From Variovorax paradoxus B4 (lineage in GTDB: Bacteria; Pseudomonadota; Gammaproteobacteria; Burkholderiales; Burkholderiaceae_C), in NCBI RefSeq assembly GCF_000463015.1, contig NC_022247.1, forward strand, positions 2,480,001 through 2,544,000: a stretch of 64,000 nucleotides of DNA, read 5' to 3'. The translations under genes and the position numbers were made by a program. A model generated the notes under the pieces. The model saw only the letters and a list, made by a program, of their open reading frames with translations, made no database searches and was not told the DNA's origin. Positions 47,534 through 57,409 of this stretch are shown here, in pieces; position 1 is the first letter of the stretch, and each line of letters begins with the position of its first letter.

Positions 47534-48476
47534 ACGGGTTTCGGAGTTCGGCACTTCCGCGGTACTGCCGCTCGAGGAAGGCGACATCACGCACAAGACG
47601 GCCGGCGACATGCTGCGCGAAGCGCGCGAGGCGCACGGGTTGCACATCGAAATGGTGGCCGCGGCCCTCAAGGTGCCGCCGCAGAAGCTCATTGCGCTCG
47701 AGGCGGACGACATCGCCTCGCTGCCCGATCCGGTCTTTGCCCGGGCCCTGGCCAGCAGCGTCTGCCGCGCCCTGCGCATCGATCCCGCGCCGGTGCTCGC
47801 GAAGCTGCCGGGCGCGCAGCGCGCGGCGCTGGCACTGGCCGATCGCACGCTCAAGAGCAATATCGTTTCCGGAACGCCGCGCTGGAACGGCGGGCGCTCC
47901 AGCGGCCTTCCGTCGCGCGCAGTGTTGACGGTCGTGGGGCTGCTTCTGGTCGGCGCGGCCGTGCTGTTCTGGCTGCCCCAGTCGGTGTTCGATCAGGTCG
48001 GGGCCTCCGTGTCGCGCTGGACGTCGCGCAGCGACAGCGGTTCGGTGGCCGAGGCGCCGGCGGCTGCGCCGGCTTCGGGCGGGTCGTCCGTCGTCGTCGA
48101 GAGCGCGCCGGTGTCGCCCGTGGCACCTGCGGCACCCGTGACCTCGGGCACTCCCTCCGCAGCCTTGCCGGTGGGCAACGCTACCGCTGCGGCGGTTGCT
48201 TCGACCTCTGCAGCCGCTGCGGCACCTGCCAACAGCCAGCAGCTGGTTTTCGTCGCGCGCGAGGAATGCTGGATCACGGTCGCCGAAGCCGGCGGCAAGC
48301 AATTGCTGCGCCGTAGCCTGAAGGCCGGCGAAACGGTGGCGTTGTCGGGCGCGCTGCCGTTGTCGGTGGTGGTGGGGCGCGCATCGGCGGTCGATGTGCA
48401 GGTGCACGGAAAGCCCTACGATCTGAAGCCTGTCACGCGCGGCGGCGGCGTGGCCCGTTTCGAGGTGGCATCGTGA
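47526..48476 (+). CDS. rodZ: Cell shape protein RodZ
   Basis: A 316-residue bitopic membrane protein that links MreB to the elongasome. N-terminal Xre-type helix-turn-helix (about 25-90, '[33 protein letters not shown]'-type), one membrane helix at 131-150 ('[19 protein letters not shown]'), an Ala/Pro/Ser-rich periplasmic linker and a C-terminal DUF4115 beta domain (about 240-316, '[14 protein letters not shown]'). This domain order is diagnostic. It overlaps pilW by 8 bases and ends in a GTGA overlap with ispG. Confidence 0.92.
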   Translation: MTERVSEFGTSAVLPLEEGDITHKTAGDMLREAREAHGLHIEMVAAALKVPPQKLIALEADDIASLPDPVFARALASSVCRALRIDPAPVLAKLPGAQRAALALADRTLKSNIVSGTPRWNGGRSSGLPSRAVLTVVGLLLVGAAVLFWLPQSVFDQVGASVSRWTSRSDSGSVAEAPAAAPASGGSSVVVESAPVSPVAPAAPVTSGTPSAALPVGNATAAAVASTSAAAAAPANSQQLVFVAREECWITVAEAGGKQLLRRSLKAGETVALSGALPLSVVVGRASAVDVQVHGKPYDLKPVTRGGGVARFEVAS

Positions 48477-49753
48477 CCGACTGCACTCCCCAACCCATTG
48501 ACTCGGCGGCCCCCAAGGCGCGCCGTTCGCGCCAGGCCCAGGTGGTCTGGGGACCGCGCACCGTGACGGTGGGCGGCGATGCGCCCGTGCGGGTGCAGTC
48601 CATGACCAACACCGACACCGTCGATGCCGTCGGCACGGCCATCCAGGTGAAGGAACTCGCCATTGCCGGTTCGGAGATGGTGCGCATCACCGTCAACACG
48701 CCGGAGGCGGCTGCCCAGGTGCCGTACATCCGCGAGCAGCTTGACCGCATGGGCATCGACGTGCCGCTGATCGGCGACTTCCACTACAACGGCCACCGCC
48801 TGCTCACCGACTATCCGGCCTGCGCCGAGGCGCTGAGCAAGTACCGCATCAATCCCGGCAACGTCGGCAAGGGCGACAAGCGCGACCGCCAGTTCGGCCA
48901 GATGATCGATGCGGCCATGCGCTGGAACAAGCCCGTTCGCATCGGCGTCAACTGGGGCAGCCTCGACCAGGAACTGCTTGCCAGCCTGATGGACATCAAC
49001 AGCCAGCGCGCCGAGCCCTGGGATGCCAAGCAGGTGATGTACGAGGCGCTGATCACCTCGGCCATCGAATCCGCCAGGCTGGCCGAATCGATGGGCATGG
49101 CCGGCAACCAGGTCATCCTGTCGTGCAAGGTGAGCGGCGTGCAGGACCTGATCTCGGTCTACCGCGAGCTCGCCAAGCGCTGCGACTATCCGCTGCACCT
49201 GGGGCTCACCGAAGCCGGCATGGGTACCAAGGGCACGGTGGCATCGGCCACGGCGCTTTCCATCCTGCTGCAAGAGGGCATCGGCGACACCATTCGCGTG
49301 TCGCTCACGCCCCAGCCGGGCGAGTCGCGCACGCAGGAAGTGCTGATCGCCAACGAGATCCTGCAGGCGCTGGGCCTGCGCGTGTTCGTGCCGAGCGTCA
49401 CCGCCTGCCCGGGCTGCGGCCGCACGACCAGCACCACCTTCCAGGAACTGGCCAAGCAGATCGACGACTACCTGCGCATGCAGATGCCGGTCTGGCGCAA
49501 GAAGTATCCGGGTGTCGAGACGCTGAAGGTGGCCGTGATGGGCTGCATCGTCAACGGCCCCGGCGAGAGCAAGCACGCCGACATCGGCATCAGCCTGCCC
49601 GGCACCGGCGAGGCGCCCGCCGCCCCGGTCTTCATCGACGGCGAAAAGGCACTCACGCTGCGCGGCGACAATATCGCCAACGAGTTTCACCAGCTCGTCG
49701 AAACCTACATTCAAAAGCGCTTCGGCCAGCACCAGGCTGCCGACGTCGCCTGA
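48473..49753 (+). CDS. ispG: (E)-4-hydroxy-3-methylbut-2-enyl-diphosphate synthase
   Basis: A 426-residue 4Fe-4S enzyme (GcpE) of the non-mevalonate isoprenoid pathway, converting MEcPP to HMBPP. '[21 protein letters not shown]' and '[11 protein letters not shown]' mark the TIM barrel. Cluster cysteines are in '[12 protein letters not shown]' and '[16 protein letters not shown]'. It is longer than E. coli IspG (372) because of an insertion in the barrel half typical of proteobacterial relatives. Starts with GTG overlapping rodZ (GTGA). hisS follows 12 bases later, as in E. coli (rodZ-ispG-hisS-yfgM-bamB-der). Confidence 0.96.
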   Translation: MTDCTPQPIDSAAPKARRSRQAQVVWGPRTVTVGGDAPVRVQSMTNTDTVDAVGTAIQVKELAIAGSEMVRITVNTPEAAAQVPYIREQLDRMGIDVPLIGDFHYNGHRLLTDYPACAEALSKYRINPGNVGKGDKRDRQFGQMIDAAMRWNKPVRIGVNWGSLDQELLASLMDINSQRAEPWDAKQVMYEALITSAIESARLAESMGMAGNQVILSCKVSGVQDLISVYRELAKRCDYPLHLGLTEAGMGTKGTVASATALSILLQEGIGDTIRVSLTPQPGESRTQEVLIANEILQALGLRVFVPSVTACPGCGRTTSTTFQELAKQIDDYLRMQMPVWRKKYPGVETLKVAVMGCIVNGPGESKHADIGISLPGTGEAPAAPVFIDGEKALTLRGDNIANEFHQLVETYIQKRFGQHQAADVA

Positions 49754-49765
49754 CCACTTCCTCCC

Positions 49766-51088
49766 ATGGCTGACAAGATCAATGCCGTCAAAGGCATGAA
49801 CGACATATTGCCGGCGAGCGTGCCGCGCATCGACCGCCTGCCCGATTCGGCCCTCTGGTCGTGGTTCGAGCAGACGGTGCGCGGGCTCCTGGTCCGCTAC
49901 GGCTACCAGTACATGCTGACGCCGGTGGTCGAACCCACGGCGCTGTTCGTGCGCGGACTGGGCGAGGTGACCGATATCGTCGAGAAGGAGATGTACTCCT
50001 TCACCGACGCGATGAACGGCGACAAGCTCACGCTTCGCCCCGAGGCCACCGCCGGCATCGTGCGCGCCATGGTCGAGCACAACGCGCTCTACAACGGCCC
50101 GCTGCGCCTGTGGACGATGGGGCCGATGTTCCGCCACGAGCGTCCCCAGAAGGGCCGGTACCGCCAGTTCCACCAGCTCGACGTCGAGGCGTTGGGCTTT
50201 CATGGTCCGGACGTGGACGCCGAGCTGATCCTCATGGTGCGGGCGCTGTGGCGCGAGCTCGGGCTGGTCGAGGGCGAGCACGTGCGCCTGGAGATCAACA
50301 GCCTGGGCCAGCCGGCCGAGCGCCAGGCGCACCGCGAAGCGCTGATCCGCCATTTCGAGGCGCATGCCGACGTGCTCGATGCCGATGCGCAGCGGCGCCT
50401 GCACAGCAATCCGCTGCGTATCCTCGATACCAAGAATCCCGCCATGCAGGCCGTGGTGGAGGCCGCGCCCCAACTGATGGACTTCCTCGGCGAGGAGTCG
50501 CGTGCACACTTCGATGCGGTGTGCGATGTGCTCGATGCCGCAGGGCTGGCCTACCGCATCAACCCGCGCCTGGTGCGCGGGATGGACTATTACAACCTGA
50601 CCGTCTTCGAATGGGTCACCGACCAGCTCGGCTCTCAGGGCACCGTCTGTGGAGGAGGGCGCTATGACGGCCTCATCGGCCAGATGGGCGGCAAGCCTGC
50701 ACCGGCCGTAGGCTTCGGCCTGGGCATCGAGCGGCTGTTGCTGCTGGTCCAGGAACTCCGCCTGCCGGTCCCCGCCGCGGCGCCCGCGGCCTACGCCGTC
50801 GTGCCGTCGGCCGCCGCGCTGCCGCAGGTCATGGTCGTGCTCGAGCAGTTGCGCGCCGCCGGCGTGAGCGTGCTGCAGCATGCGGGCGGCGGCAGCATGA
50901 AGGCGCAGTTCAAGAAGGCCGACGCGAGCGGAGCGCGCTATGCGCTGATCTTTGGCGAGGACGAGCTGTCGCGTGGCGAAGTCACCGTCAAATCGCTGCG
51001 CGAGGGCGGTGGCGAACAGGTGGCGCGGCCGCTCGCCGAGGTGGCCACCTGGGCCGCCACCCTACAATCGCCGGCTTCCAACATCTGA
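49766..51088 (+). CDS. hisS: Histidyl-tRNA synthetase
   Basis: A 440-residue class II tRNA ligase charging tRNA-His. Motif 2 is '[17 protein letters not shown]', the histidine loop is '[13 protein letters not shown]' and motif 3 '[12 protein letters not shown]'; '[13 protein letters not shown]' precedes motif 2. The C-terminal anticodon domain is about 340-430. ATG at 49766 begins '[14 protein letters not shown]', the conserved start. The paralogue hisZ lies 7.5 kb downstream in the same block. It is 5 bases from yfgM. Confidence 0.97.
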   Translation: MADKINAVKGMNDILPASVPRIDRLPDSALWSWFEQTVRGLLVRYGYQYMLTPVVEPTALFVRGLGEVTDIVEKEMYSFTDAMNGDKLTLRPEATAGIVRAMVEHNALYNGPLRLWTMGPMFRHERPQKGRYRQFHQLDVEALGFHGPDVDAELILMVRALWRELGLVEGEHVRLEINSLGQPAERQAHREALIRHFEAHADVLDADAQRRLHSNPLRILDTKNPAMQAVVEAAPQLMDFLGEESRAHFDAVCDVLDAAGLAYRINPRLVRGMDYYNLTVFEWVTDQLGSQGTVCGGGRYDGLIGQMGGKPAPAVGFGLGIERLLLLVQELRLPVPAAAPAAYAVVPSAAALPQVMVVLEQLRAAGVSVLQHAGGGSMKAQFKKADASGARYALIFGEDELSRGEVTVKSLREGGGEQVARPLAEVATWAATLQSPASNI

Positions 51089-51093
51089 CACGC

Positions 51094-51786
51094 ATGGCAA
51101 CCCATCTCGATCTCGACGAACAGGAACAGCTCGACCAGCTCAAGCATTTCTGGAACACCTACGGCACCCTGATCACCTGGGTGGTGTTGCTCGTGGCCGG
51201 GGCCTTCGTGGCCTGGAACGGCTGGCAATATTTCCAGCGCAACAAGGCGGCGCAGGCCGCGGCCCTCTACGACGAGGTCGAGCGCAGCACGCAGTCCGGC
51301 GACGTGGAGCGCATCCAGCGCGTGCTGGGCGACATGAAGGAACGCTTCGCCGGCACCGCCTATGCACAGCAGGCCGGCCTGCTGGCCGCCAAGGCGCTGT
51401 ACGAGAAGGGCAACCTCGAGGCTTCGCGGGCGGCGCTCGGCTGGGTTGCGCAAAGCGCCGTCGATCCGGGCTACAAGGCGGTCGCCAAGCTTCGGCTGGC
51501 AGCCGAACTGCTCGACAGCAAGTCGTACGACGAAGCGCTCAAGCAGCTTTCGGGCGACGTGCCCAAGGAATTCGAACCGCTCGTGGCCGACCGCAAGGGC
51601 GACATCTACATGGCCCAGGGCAAACGCGCCGAAGCGCAGGCCGAATACCGCAAGGCCTGGACCGGCCTTGGCGCGACGTCCGATTACCGGCGACTGGTCG
51701 AATTCAAGCTCAACGCCGCCGGCGTCGATCCGAAGAGCCTGGCACCTGTGATCACGGTCACGCCAGCAGCCCCCAAAAATTCCTGA
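51094..51786 (+). CDS. yfgM: YfgM-like inner-membrane TPR protein
   Basis: A 230-residue protein with a short cytoplasmic N-terminus, one membrane helix at about 23-44 and a periplasmic helical domain ('LDEQEQLDQLKHFWNTYG' at the start is typical). Residues about 60-200 form TPR-like repeats, e.g. 'FAGTAYAQQAGLLAAKALYEKGN'. In E. coli YfgM binds SecYEG and PpiD and acts in periplasmic chaperoning. Position between hisS and bamB matches E. coli. Function is inferred from family and place. Confidence 0.88.
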   Translation: MATHLDLDEQEQLDQLKHFWNTYGTLITWVVLLVAGAFVAWNGWQYFQRNKAAQAAALYDEVERSTQSGDVERIQRVLGDMKERFAGTAYAQQAGLLAAKALYEKGNLEASRAALGWVAQSAVDPGYKAVAKLRLAAELLDSKSYDEALKQLSGDVPKEFEPLVADRKGDIYMAQGKRAEAQAEYRKAWTGLGATSDYRRLVEFKLNAAGVDPKSLAPVITVTPAAPKNS

Positions 51787-51793
51787 TCGCACT

Positions 51794-52936
51794 ATGAATT
51801 TCAAGCGTTTCATGCCTGAGTCGTCCGCCCTGCGTGCAGGTTCGGCTATTGTCTTGGTCGCAATGCTGGCCGCCTGCTCGGGTCCCGGCAAGCCCAAGCC
51901 GGCCGAACTGCCCACCAACCCCGCGTTGTTCGGCGTGCGCCAGGCCTGGAGCGTGCGCATCCCGGCCGTGAGCTTCCCGCTGGCCACCGACGTCAGCGGC
52001 GACATCGTCACCGTGGCCGGCGCCGACGGCACCGTGGTGGCGATCGATGCGCGTGCCGGCCGCGAAACCTGGCGCGCGAACGCGGGCGCCAAGCTCGCTG
52101 CCGGCGTCGGCAGCGACGGTTCGCTGGCCGCGGTCGTGACCACCGACAACGAACTCGTGGCCATGGAAGGCGGCAAGGTCCTGTGGAAGCAGCGGCTCTC
52201 GGCCCAGGCCTTCACTGCGCCACTGGTGGCCGGCCGCCGCGTGTTCGTGCAGACCGCCGACCGCAGCATCAGCGCCTGGGACGGCCAGAGCGGCCGTCGC
52301 CTCTGGCTGCAGCAACGCACGGCCGAGAACCTCGTGCTCAAGAAGTCGGGCGTCCTGATCGCCGTGGGCGACACGCTGATTTCGGGCATCGGCGGCCGGC
52401 TGGTCGGCATCAATCCGGCCAATGGCACCTCGCGCTGGGAGGCGCCTATTGCAGCCCCGCGCGGCACCAACGACGTGGAGCGCCTGGTCGACCTGACCGG
52501 CAGCGTGAGCCGTGTCGGCGACACCGTGTGTGCCCGCGCCTATTACGCCAACGTTGGCTGCGTCGACACGCTGCGCGGCCAGCTGCTCTGGAGCAAGCCT
52601 GCCGTGGGCGCCGAGGGCGTCAGTGGCGATGAGGGTTTCGTCTACGGCACCGAGGCCGATGGCAGCGTCACGGCCTGGCGCCGCTCCGACGGCGAGCGCG
52701 CCTGGCAATCGACCCGTTTCAAGAACCGCGTCCTGACCGGGCCGCTCGCGGTGGGCCGTTCGCTGGTCATCGGCGAAAGCACGGGAACGCTGCACTTCGT
52801 TTCACGCGAGGACGGTGCGCTTCTCAATCGCGTCACGCCCGATGGCTCCGCCATTGGCGTCACCCCGGTGATGGCCGGCAACACGGTGGTCGTGGTGACC
52901 GCCAACGGCGGTGTTTTTGGATATCGCCCTGAATAA
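51794..52936 (+). CDS. bamB: Outer membrane assembly lipoprotein BamB
   Basis: A 380-residue lipoprotein of the BAM complex. Lipobox LAAC with C28. The rest is an eight-bladed PQQ-like beta-propeller with repeats such as 'GTVVAIDARAGRETWRAN', 'ISAWDGQSGRRLWL', 'GRLVGINPANGTSRWE' and 'LHFVSREDGALLNR'. It binds BamA and helps outer-membrane protein folding; bamD of the same complex is at 40318-41124. It starts 7 bases after yfgM. Confidence 0.95.
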   Translation: MNFKRFMPESSALRAGSAIVLVAMLAACSGPGKPKPAELPTNPALFGVRQAWSVRIPAVSFPLATDVSGDIVTVAGADGTVVAIDARAGRETWRANAGAKLAAGVGSDGSLAAVVTTDNELVAMEGGKVLWKQRLSAQAFTAPLVAGRRVFVQTADRSISAWDGQSGRRLWLQQRTAENLVLKKSGVLIAVGDTLISGIGGRLVGINPANGTSRWEAPIAAPRGTNDVERLVDLTGSVSRVGDTVCARAYYANVGCVDTLRGQLLWSKPAVGAEGVSGDEGFVYGTEADGSVTAWRRSDGERAWQSTRFKNRVLTGPLAVGRSLVIGESTGTLHFVSREDGALLNRVTPDGSAIGVTPVMAGNTVVVVTANGGVFGYRPE

Positions 52937-52984
52937 CTCTCTGCAAGGCCCGACCATGAAAACCGCGCCCGTGAAAGGCCGGCC

Positions 52985-54328
52985 ATGAAGCCGGTCGTGG
53001 CCCTGGTCGGGCGGCCCAACGTTGGCAAGTCGACCCTTTTCAACCGCCTGACGCAGACGCGCGACGCCATCGTCGCCGACTTTGCCGGGCTCACGCGCGA
53101 CCGCCACTATGGCAATGGCCGCCTGGGCAAGCACGAGTTCATCGTGATCGACACCGGCGGCTTCGAGCCCGATGCGGGCAGCGGCATCTACAAGGAAATG
53201 GCCAAGCAGACGCGGCAGGCCGTGGCCGAAGCCGACGTGGTGATCTTCGTGGTCGATGCCCGCGAAGGCCTTTCGGCGCAGGACCACGACATTGCCAACG
53301 AGCTGCGCCGTCTCGGCAAGCCCTGCGTGCTGGCGGCCAACAAGGCCGAAGGCATGCACGACGGCACCAAGCTGGTCGATTTCTACGAACTCGGCTTCGG
53401 CGACGTGCACGGCGTGTCCGCGGCGCACGGGCAGGGCATGCGCGATCTGGTCGAACTGGCGCTCGCACCGCTGAACCTGCCCGATCCGGACGACGAGGCG
53501 GACGAGGATGACGTCAACAAGCCCATCAAGCTGGCGGTGGCCGGACGGCCGAACGTCGGCAAGTCCACGCTGATCAACACCTGGCTCGGCGAAGAGCGCC
53601 TGGTGGCTTTCGACTTGCCGGGCACCACGCGCGACGCCATCTCGGTGCCGTTCGAGCGCAACGGCCAGCGCTTCGAACTGATCGACACGGCCGGCCTGCG
53701 CCGCAAGGGCAAGGTGTTCGAGGCGATCGAGAAGTTCTCGGTGGTCAAGACGCTGCAGGCCATCGAGTCGGCCAACGTCGTGCTGCTCCTGCTCGATGCC
53801 ACGCAGGGCGTGACCGACCAGGACGCGCACATTGCCGGCTACATCCTCGAAAGCGGCCGCGCGGTGGTGATTGCCATCAACAAGTGGGACGCGGTCGACA
53901 GCTATCAGCGCGAGCAGATCCAGCGCCAGATCGAGACCCGGCTGCCGTTCCTCAAGTTCGCCTCGCTGCATTTCATCTCGGCCATCAAGCGCCAGGGCCT
54001 GGGCCCGGTGTGGCAGGCCATTGCGCAGGCCCACAAGTCGGCCACGCGGAAGATGTCGACGCCCGTGCTGACCCGGCTGCTGCTGGAAGCCGTGCAATTC
54101 CAGTCGCCCAAGCGCGCGGGCATGTTCCGGCCCAAGCTGCGCTATGCGCACCAGGGCGGCATGAATCCTCCGGTGATCATCATCCACGGCAATTCGCTGG
54201 AGCACGTCACCGAGGCCTACAAGCGCTTTCTCGAAGGGCGCTTCCGCAAGGAGTTCGATCTTGTGGGCACGCCCTTGCGCATCCAGTTCAAAAGCTCGCA
54301 AAATCCCTTTGCGGACAAGGACGATTGA
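52985..54328 (+). CDS. der: GTPase Der (EngA)
   Basis: A 447-residue double-GTPase needed for 50S ribosome maturation. G1 loops are '[14 protein letters not shown]' (about 8-21) and '[14 protein letters not shown]' (about 190-203). G3 is 'DTGG' in the first and 'DTAGL' in the second; G4 'ANKAEG' and 'NKWD'. The KH-like C-terminal domain is about 365-440. The first G4 motif has NKAE rather than NKxD, as is usual for GD1 of some proteobacteria. ATG 52985 starts '[12 protein letters not shown]'. Last gene of the E. coli-like yfgA-der block, followed by a 164-base gap before hfq. Confidence 0.96.
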   Translation: MKPVVALVGRPNVGKSTLFNRLTQTRDAIVADFAGLTRDRHYGNGRLGKHEFIVIDTGGFEPDAGSGIYKEMAKQTRQAVAEADVVIFVVDAREGLSAQDHDIANELRRLGKPCVLAANKAEGMHDGTKLVDFYELGFGDVHGVSAAHGQGMRDLVELALAPLNLPDPDDEADEDDVNKPIKLAVAGRPNVGKSTLINTWLGEERLVAFDLPGTTRDAISVPFERNGQRFELIDTAGLRRKGKVFEAIEKFSVVKTLQAIESANVVLLLLDATQGVTDQDAHIAGYILESGRAVVIAINKWDAVDSYQREQIQRQIETRLPFLKFASLHFISAIKRQGLGPVWQAIAQAHKSATRKMSTPVLTRLLLEAVQFQSPKRAGMFRPKLRYAHQGGMNPPVIIIHGNSLEHVTEAYKRFLEGRFRKEFDLVGTPLRIQFKSSQNPFADKDD

Positions 54329-54492
54329 GTGCGCTTGGCCGCCGATGGCGGCCGATGAGCCATGGCCGGGTCGAAAGTTCCGCCTTTTGAGAGACGTTAT
54401 TTTTCAAAGGCTTTTGACCCCGATTGCTGCAGCGCAGAAACCCTGTGTTAAGGTCATCTCTCCAACAACTACTCTTGAACACGGAGAATATC
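54329..54492 (+). promoter_or_regulatory. der-hfq intergenic region, probable hfq promoter
   Basis: This 164-base gap has an AT-rich centre (TTATTTTTCAAAGGCTTTTGACC, split here as TTATTTTTC near 54398 and TTTTGACC at 54412-54419). TTGACC at 54414-54419 could be a -35, but no good -10 lies at 16-18 bases, so promoter position is uncertain. No terminator hairpin with a T-run follows der, so read-through from the upstream block is possible. Confidence 0.35.
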
Positions 54493-54738
54493 GTGAGCAA
54501 TAAAGGGCAACTTCTACAAGACCCGTTTCTGAACACCCTGCGTCGCGAGCATGTGCCGGTCTCCATTTATCTGGTGAACGGTATCAAGCTGCAGGGCCAG
54601 ATCGAGTCTTTCGACCAGTACGTCGTGTTGCTTCGCAACACGGTGACGCAAATGGTCTACAAGCACGCCATCTCCACCATCGTGCCGGGTCGTGCCGTCA
54701 ACTTCTCGGCTGCCGAGAACGACGACGCCGCAGCCTGA
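54493..54738 (+). CDS. hfq: RNA chaperone Hfq
   Basis: An 81-residue Sm-like RNA chaperone pairing small RNAs with mRNAs. Sm1 and Sm2 motifs are '[19 protein letters not shown]' and '[12 protein letters not shown]'. The N-terminal '[19 protein letters not shown]' matches the proximal-face helix with Gln8. The C-terminal tail is very short (about 10 residues beyond the Sm core) compared with E. coli (102 in total). Start is GTG at 54493 with GGAGA upstream (54483-54487). An intrinsic terminator follows, which would limit transcription into hflX. Confidence 0.96.
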   Translation: MSNKGQLLQDPFLNTLRREHVPVSIYLVNGIKLQGQIESFDQYVVLLRNTVTQMVYKHAISTIVPGRAVNFSAAENDDAAA

Positions 54739-54746
54739 TCGCGCGG

Positions 54747-54775
54747 AGCGCGGCGGCAACCCCGCCGCGCTTTTT
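54747..54775 (+). terminator. Intrinsic terminator between hfq and hflX
   Basis: A 9-10-bp GC stem (AGCGCGGCGG 54747-54756 with CCGCCGCGC 54762-54770 plus T) with a CAACC loop is followed by TTTTT. It sits 15 bases before the hflX start, so hflX-hflK-hflC expression depends on partial read-through. Confidence 0.8.
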
Positions 54776-54790
54776 CCATATTGATCCCGC

Positions 54791-55960
54791 TTGTCTGAAC
54801 TGAACCCCCGCCAGGAAGGCGCCGCCGTTCTCGTCGGCGTCGATTTCGGGCTGCCCCATTTCGACAGCGAACTCGAGGAACTCGGCCTGCTTGCGCAGAC
54901 CGCGGGCCTGGAGCCTGTCGCGCGCCTCGTATGCAAGCGCAAGGCGCCCGACGCGGCACTTTTCGTCGGAAGCGGCAAGGCCGAAGAAATCAAGGAACTG
55001 GCCGCACTGCACCAAGCCAGCGAGGTCATCTTCGACCAGTCGCTGAGCCCGGCGCAGCAGCGCAACCTCGAGCGCCAGCTCGACATCGCGGTGTACGACC
55101 GCACCTTCCTCATCCTCGAAATCTTTGCCCAGCGCGCACGCTCCCATGAGGGCAAGCTGCAGGTCGAGCTGGCCCGCCTGCAGTATCTGAGCACGCGCCT
55201 GGTTCGCCGCTGGTCCCACCTCGAGCGCCAGACGGGCGGTGCGGGCGTGCGCGGCGGTCCCGGTGAAAAGCAGATCGAGCTCGACCGCCGGATGATCAGC
55301 GAATCGATCAAGCGCACGCGCGAGCGCCTGGCCAAAGTGCAGAAGCAGCGCGGCACGCAGCGCCGCCAGCGCGAGCGCCGCGAGACCTTCAACATCTCGC
55401 TCGTGGGCTATACCAATGCCGGCAAGTCGTCGCTGTTCAACGCGCTGGTCAAGGCCCGCGCCTATGCGGCCGACCAGCTCTTTGCCACCCTCGACACCAC
55501 CACGCGCAACCTCTACCTGGGCGACGCCCGCAGGCAGGTCTCGATTTCCGACACCGTCGGCTTCATTCGCGAGCTGCCGCACGGCCTGGTCGATGCTTTC
55601 AAGGCCACGCTGCAGGAGGCCGTCGATGCCGACCTGCTGCTGCACGTGGTGGATGCCTCCAATCCGCATTACCCGGAGCAGATGGCCGAAGTGCAGTCCG
55701 TTCTTCGCGACATCGGTGCCGACACCGTTCCCCAGCTTCTGGTGTTCAACAAGCTCGACGCCCTTGAAACCGCACAACATCCGCTGCATCTGCAGGACGA
55801 CATGGAAATCGACGGCGTACAGGTTCCGCGCATCTTCCTCAGCGCGCGCAGCGGCGAGGGCCTGCCACTTTTACGGGCCGAGCTGGCCCGCCGGTCGGGT
55901 TCCCTGGGCGATACGATGACCCCAGAGGCCGACACTGAATTGCACGATACCGCCAATTGA
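54791..55960 (+). CDS. hflX: Ribosome-associated GTPase HflX
   Basis: A 389-residue GTPase that splits stalled ribosomes, e.g. after heat stress. The N-terminal domain ('LFVGSGKAEEIKELA', about 55-75) binds ribosomes; the helical linker ends in 'RRERRETFNISLVGYTNAGKSS', and G1 is GYTNAGKSS. 'FATLDTTTRNL' (switch I), 'DTVGFIRELPHGLVDAF' (G3) and 'VFNKLD' (G4) follow. Start is TTG at 54791, since no ATG fits before the conserved region. Length is close to E. coli (426) minus part of the tail. hflK begins 38 bases downstream. Confidence 0.93.
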   Translation: MSELNPRQEGAAVLVGVDFGLPHFDSELEELGLLAQTAGLEPVARLVCKRKAPDAALFVGSGKAEEIKELAALHQASEVIFDQSLSPAQQRNLERQLDIAVYDRTFLILEIFAQRARSHEGKLQVELARLQYLSTRLVRRWSHLERQTGGAGVRGGPGEKQIELDRRMISESIKRTRERLAKVQKQRGTQRRQRERRETFNISLVGYTNAGKSSLFNALVKARAYAADQLFATLDTTTRNLYLGDARRQVSISDTVGFIRELPHGLVDAFKATLQEAVDADLLLHVVDASNPHYPEQMAEVQSVLRDIGADTVPQLLVFNKLDALETAQHPLHLQDDMEIDGVQVPRIFLSARSGEGLPLLRAELARRSGSLGDTMTPEADTELHDTAN

Positions 55961-55998
55961 TTGGGCACAATCCCGCCACTGACAAGAGAACGAAGCGA

Positions 55999-57393
55999 AT
56001 GAATGCAAAGCCAGCGTGGAGAGGGTTTCTGGGCATGTTCAACCTGAACGATGGCCGATGGGGCCGTGGCGACGAGCCGGCCTCCAACGGCGACCGCCCG
56101 ACCGGCAACCGGCCTCCCGACGCAGACCCGCCGGGCGCGCCGACGCCACCGCCCTCGGGCAACAACAACGGCAACCGCCCCCGCGGCCAAGGCCCGAACC
56201 AGGGGCCGCCCGACCTTGACGAACTCTGGCGCGACCTCAATCGCAAGCTGGGGGGCTTCTTCGGCGGCAAGGGCGGCGGCAATCGCCCCACCGGCAACGG
56301 CGGTGGCGGCAATGGCTATCGGCCGGACATGAAGAATGCAGGCTTCGGGCTCGGACTGGTGGCGGCGGTTGCCGTTCTCATCTGGCTCGGTACCGGCTTC
56401 TTCATCGTGAATGAAGGCCAGCAGGCCGTGGTGACCCAGTTCGGCCGCTACAAGTCGACCGTGGGCGCGGGCTTCAACTGGCGACTGCCGTATCCCATCC
56501 AGCGCCACGAAGTGGTCGTGGTCACGCAGATCCGCTCGACCGACGTCGGCCGCGATGCCATCGTGCGTTCGACCGGCCTGCGCGAATCGGCCATGCTGAC
56601 CGAAGACGAGAACATCGTCGAGATCAAGTTCGCCGTGCAATACCGCCTGAGCGATGCGCGCGCCTATCTGTACGAAAGCAAGTCGCCCTCCGAAACCGTG
56701 GTGCAGGTGGCGGAAACCGCCGTGCGCGAGGTGGTCGGCAAGATGAAGATGGATGCGGCCCTTGCCGAGGAGCGCGACCAGATCGCACCTCGCGTGCGCA
56801 CGCTGATGCAGACCATCCTCGACCGCTACAAGGTCGGCGTCGAAGTCGTCAACATCAACCTGCAGCAGGGTGGCGTGCGTCCGCCCGAGCAGGTGCAGGC
56901 CGCCTTCGACGACGTGCTCAAGGCCGGCCAGGAGCGCGAGCGCGCCAAGAACGAGGCCCAGGCCTATGCCAACGACGTGGTGCCGCGCGCAACGGGTACC
57001 GCATCGCGCCTCAAGGAAGAGTCCGAAGCCTACAAGGCGCGCATCGTTGCGCAGGCGCAGGGTGACGCCGGTCGCTTTGGTGCGGTGCTGGCCGAGTACC
57101 AGAAGGCGCCGCAGGTGACGCGCGACCGCATGTATACCGACGCCATGCAGCAGATCTACGCCAGCACCACCAAGGTGCTGGTCGATACCAAGCAAGGCTC
57201 CAACCTGCTGTACTTGCCGCTGGACAAGCTCATGCAGCAGAGCGGCAACAACCCGGCCGCAACGCCGGTCGATGCGGCCAGCCCCAGCGTGGCGGGTACC
57301 GCGCCAGCCCAGTCGTCGGTGATTCCGGTGGCGCCGCCATCGAGCGAGAGCCGCGCCCGCGATGGCCGTTCGCGTGATCGCGACGTGCGTTGA
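55999..57393 (+). CDS. hflK: FtsH regulator HflK
   Basis: A 464-residue SPFH/band-7 protein which with HflC surrounds the FtsH protease in the inner membrane. The N-terminal 110 residues are Gly/Pro/Asn/Arg-rich and cytoplasmic; a membrane helix lies at about 114-135; the SPFH domain (140-330) begins 'GFFIVNEGQQAVVTQFGRY'. A helical region with 'AKNEAQAYANDVVPRATG' and a Pro/Ala/Ser tail follow. ATG 55999 is used; a TTG at 55957 would add residues upstream of the conserved 'MNAKPAWRG'. hflC starts 16 bases later. Confidence 0.94.
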   Translation: MNAKPAWRGFLGMFNLNDGRWGRGDEPASNGDRPTGNRPPDADPPGAPTPPPSGNNNGNRPRGQGPNQGPPDLDELWRDLNRKLGGFFGGKGGGNRPTGNGGGGNGYRPDMKNAGFGLGLVAAVAVLIWLGTGFFIVNEGQQAVVTQFGRYKSTVGAGFNWRLPYPIQRHEVVVVTQIRSTDVGRDAIVRSTGLRESAMLTEDENIVEIKFAVQYRLSDARAYLYESKSPSETVVQVAETAVREVVGKMKMDAALAEERDQIAPRVRTLMQTILDRYKVGVEVVNINLQQGGVRPPEQVQAAFDDVLKAGQERERAKNEAQAYANDVVPRATGTASRLKEESEAYKARIVAQAQGDAGRFGAVLAEYQKAPQVTRDRMYTDAMQQIYASTTKVLVDTKQGSNLLYLPLDKLMQQSGNNPAATPVDAASPSVAGTAPAQSSVIPVAPPSSESRARDGRSRDRDVR

Positions 57394-57409
57394 AAAGGCC
57401 AGTAAGAAC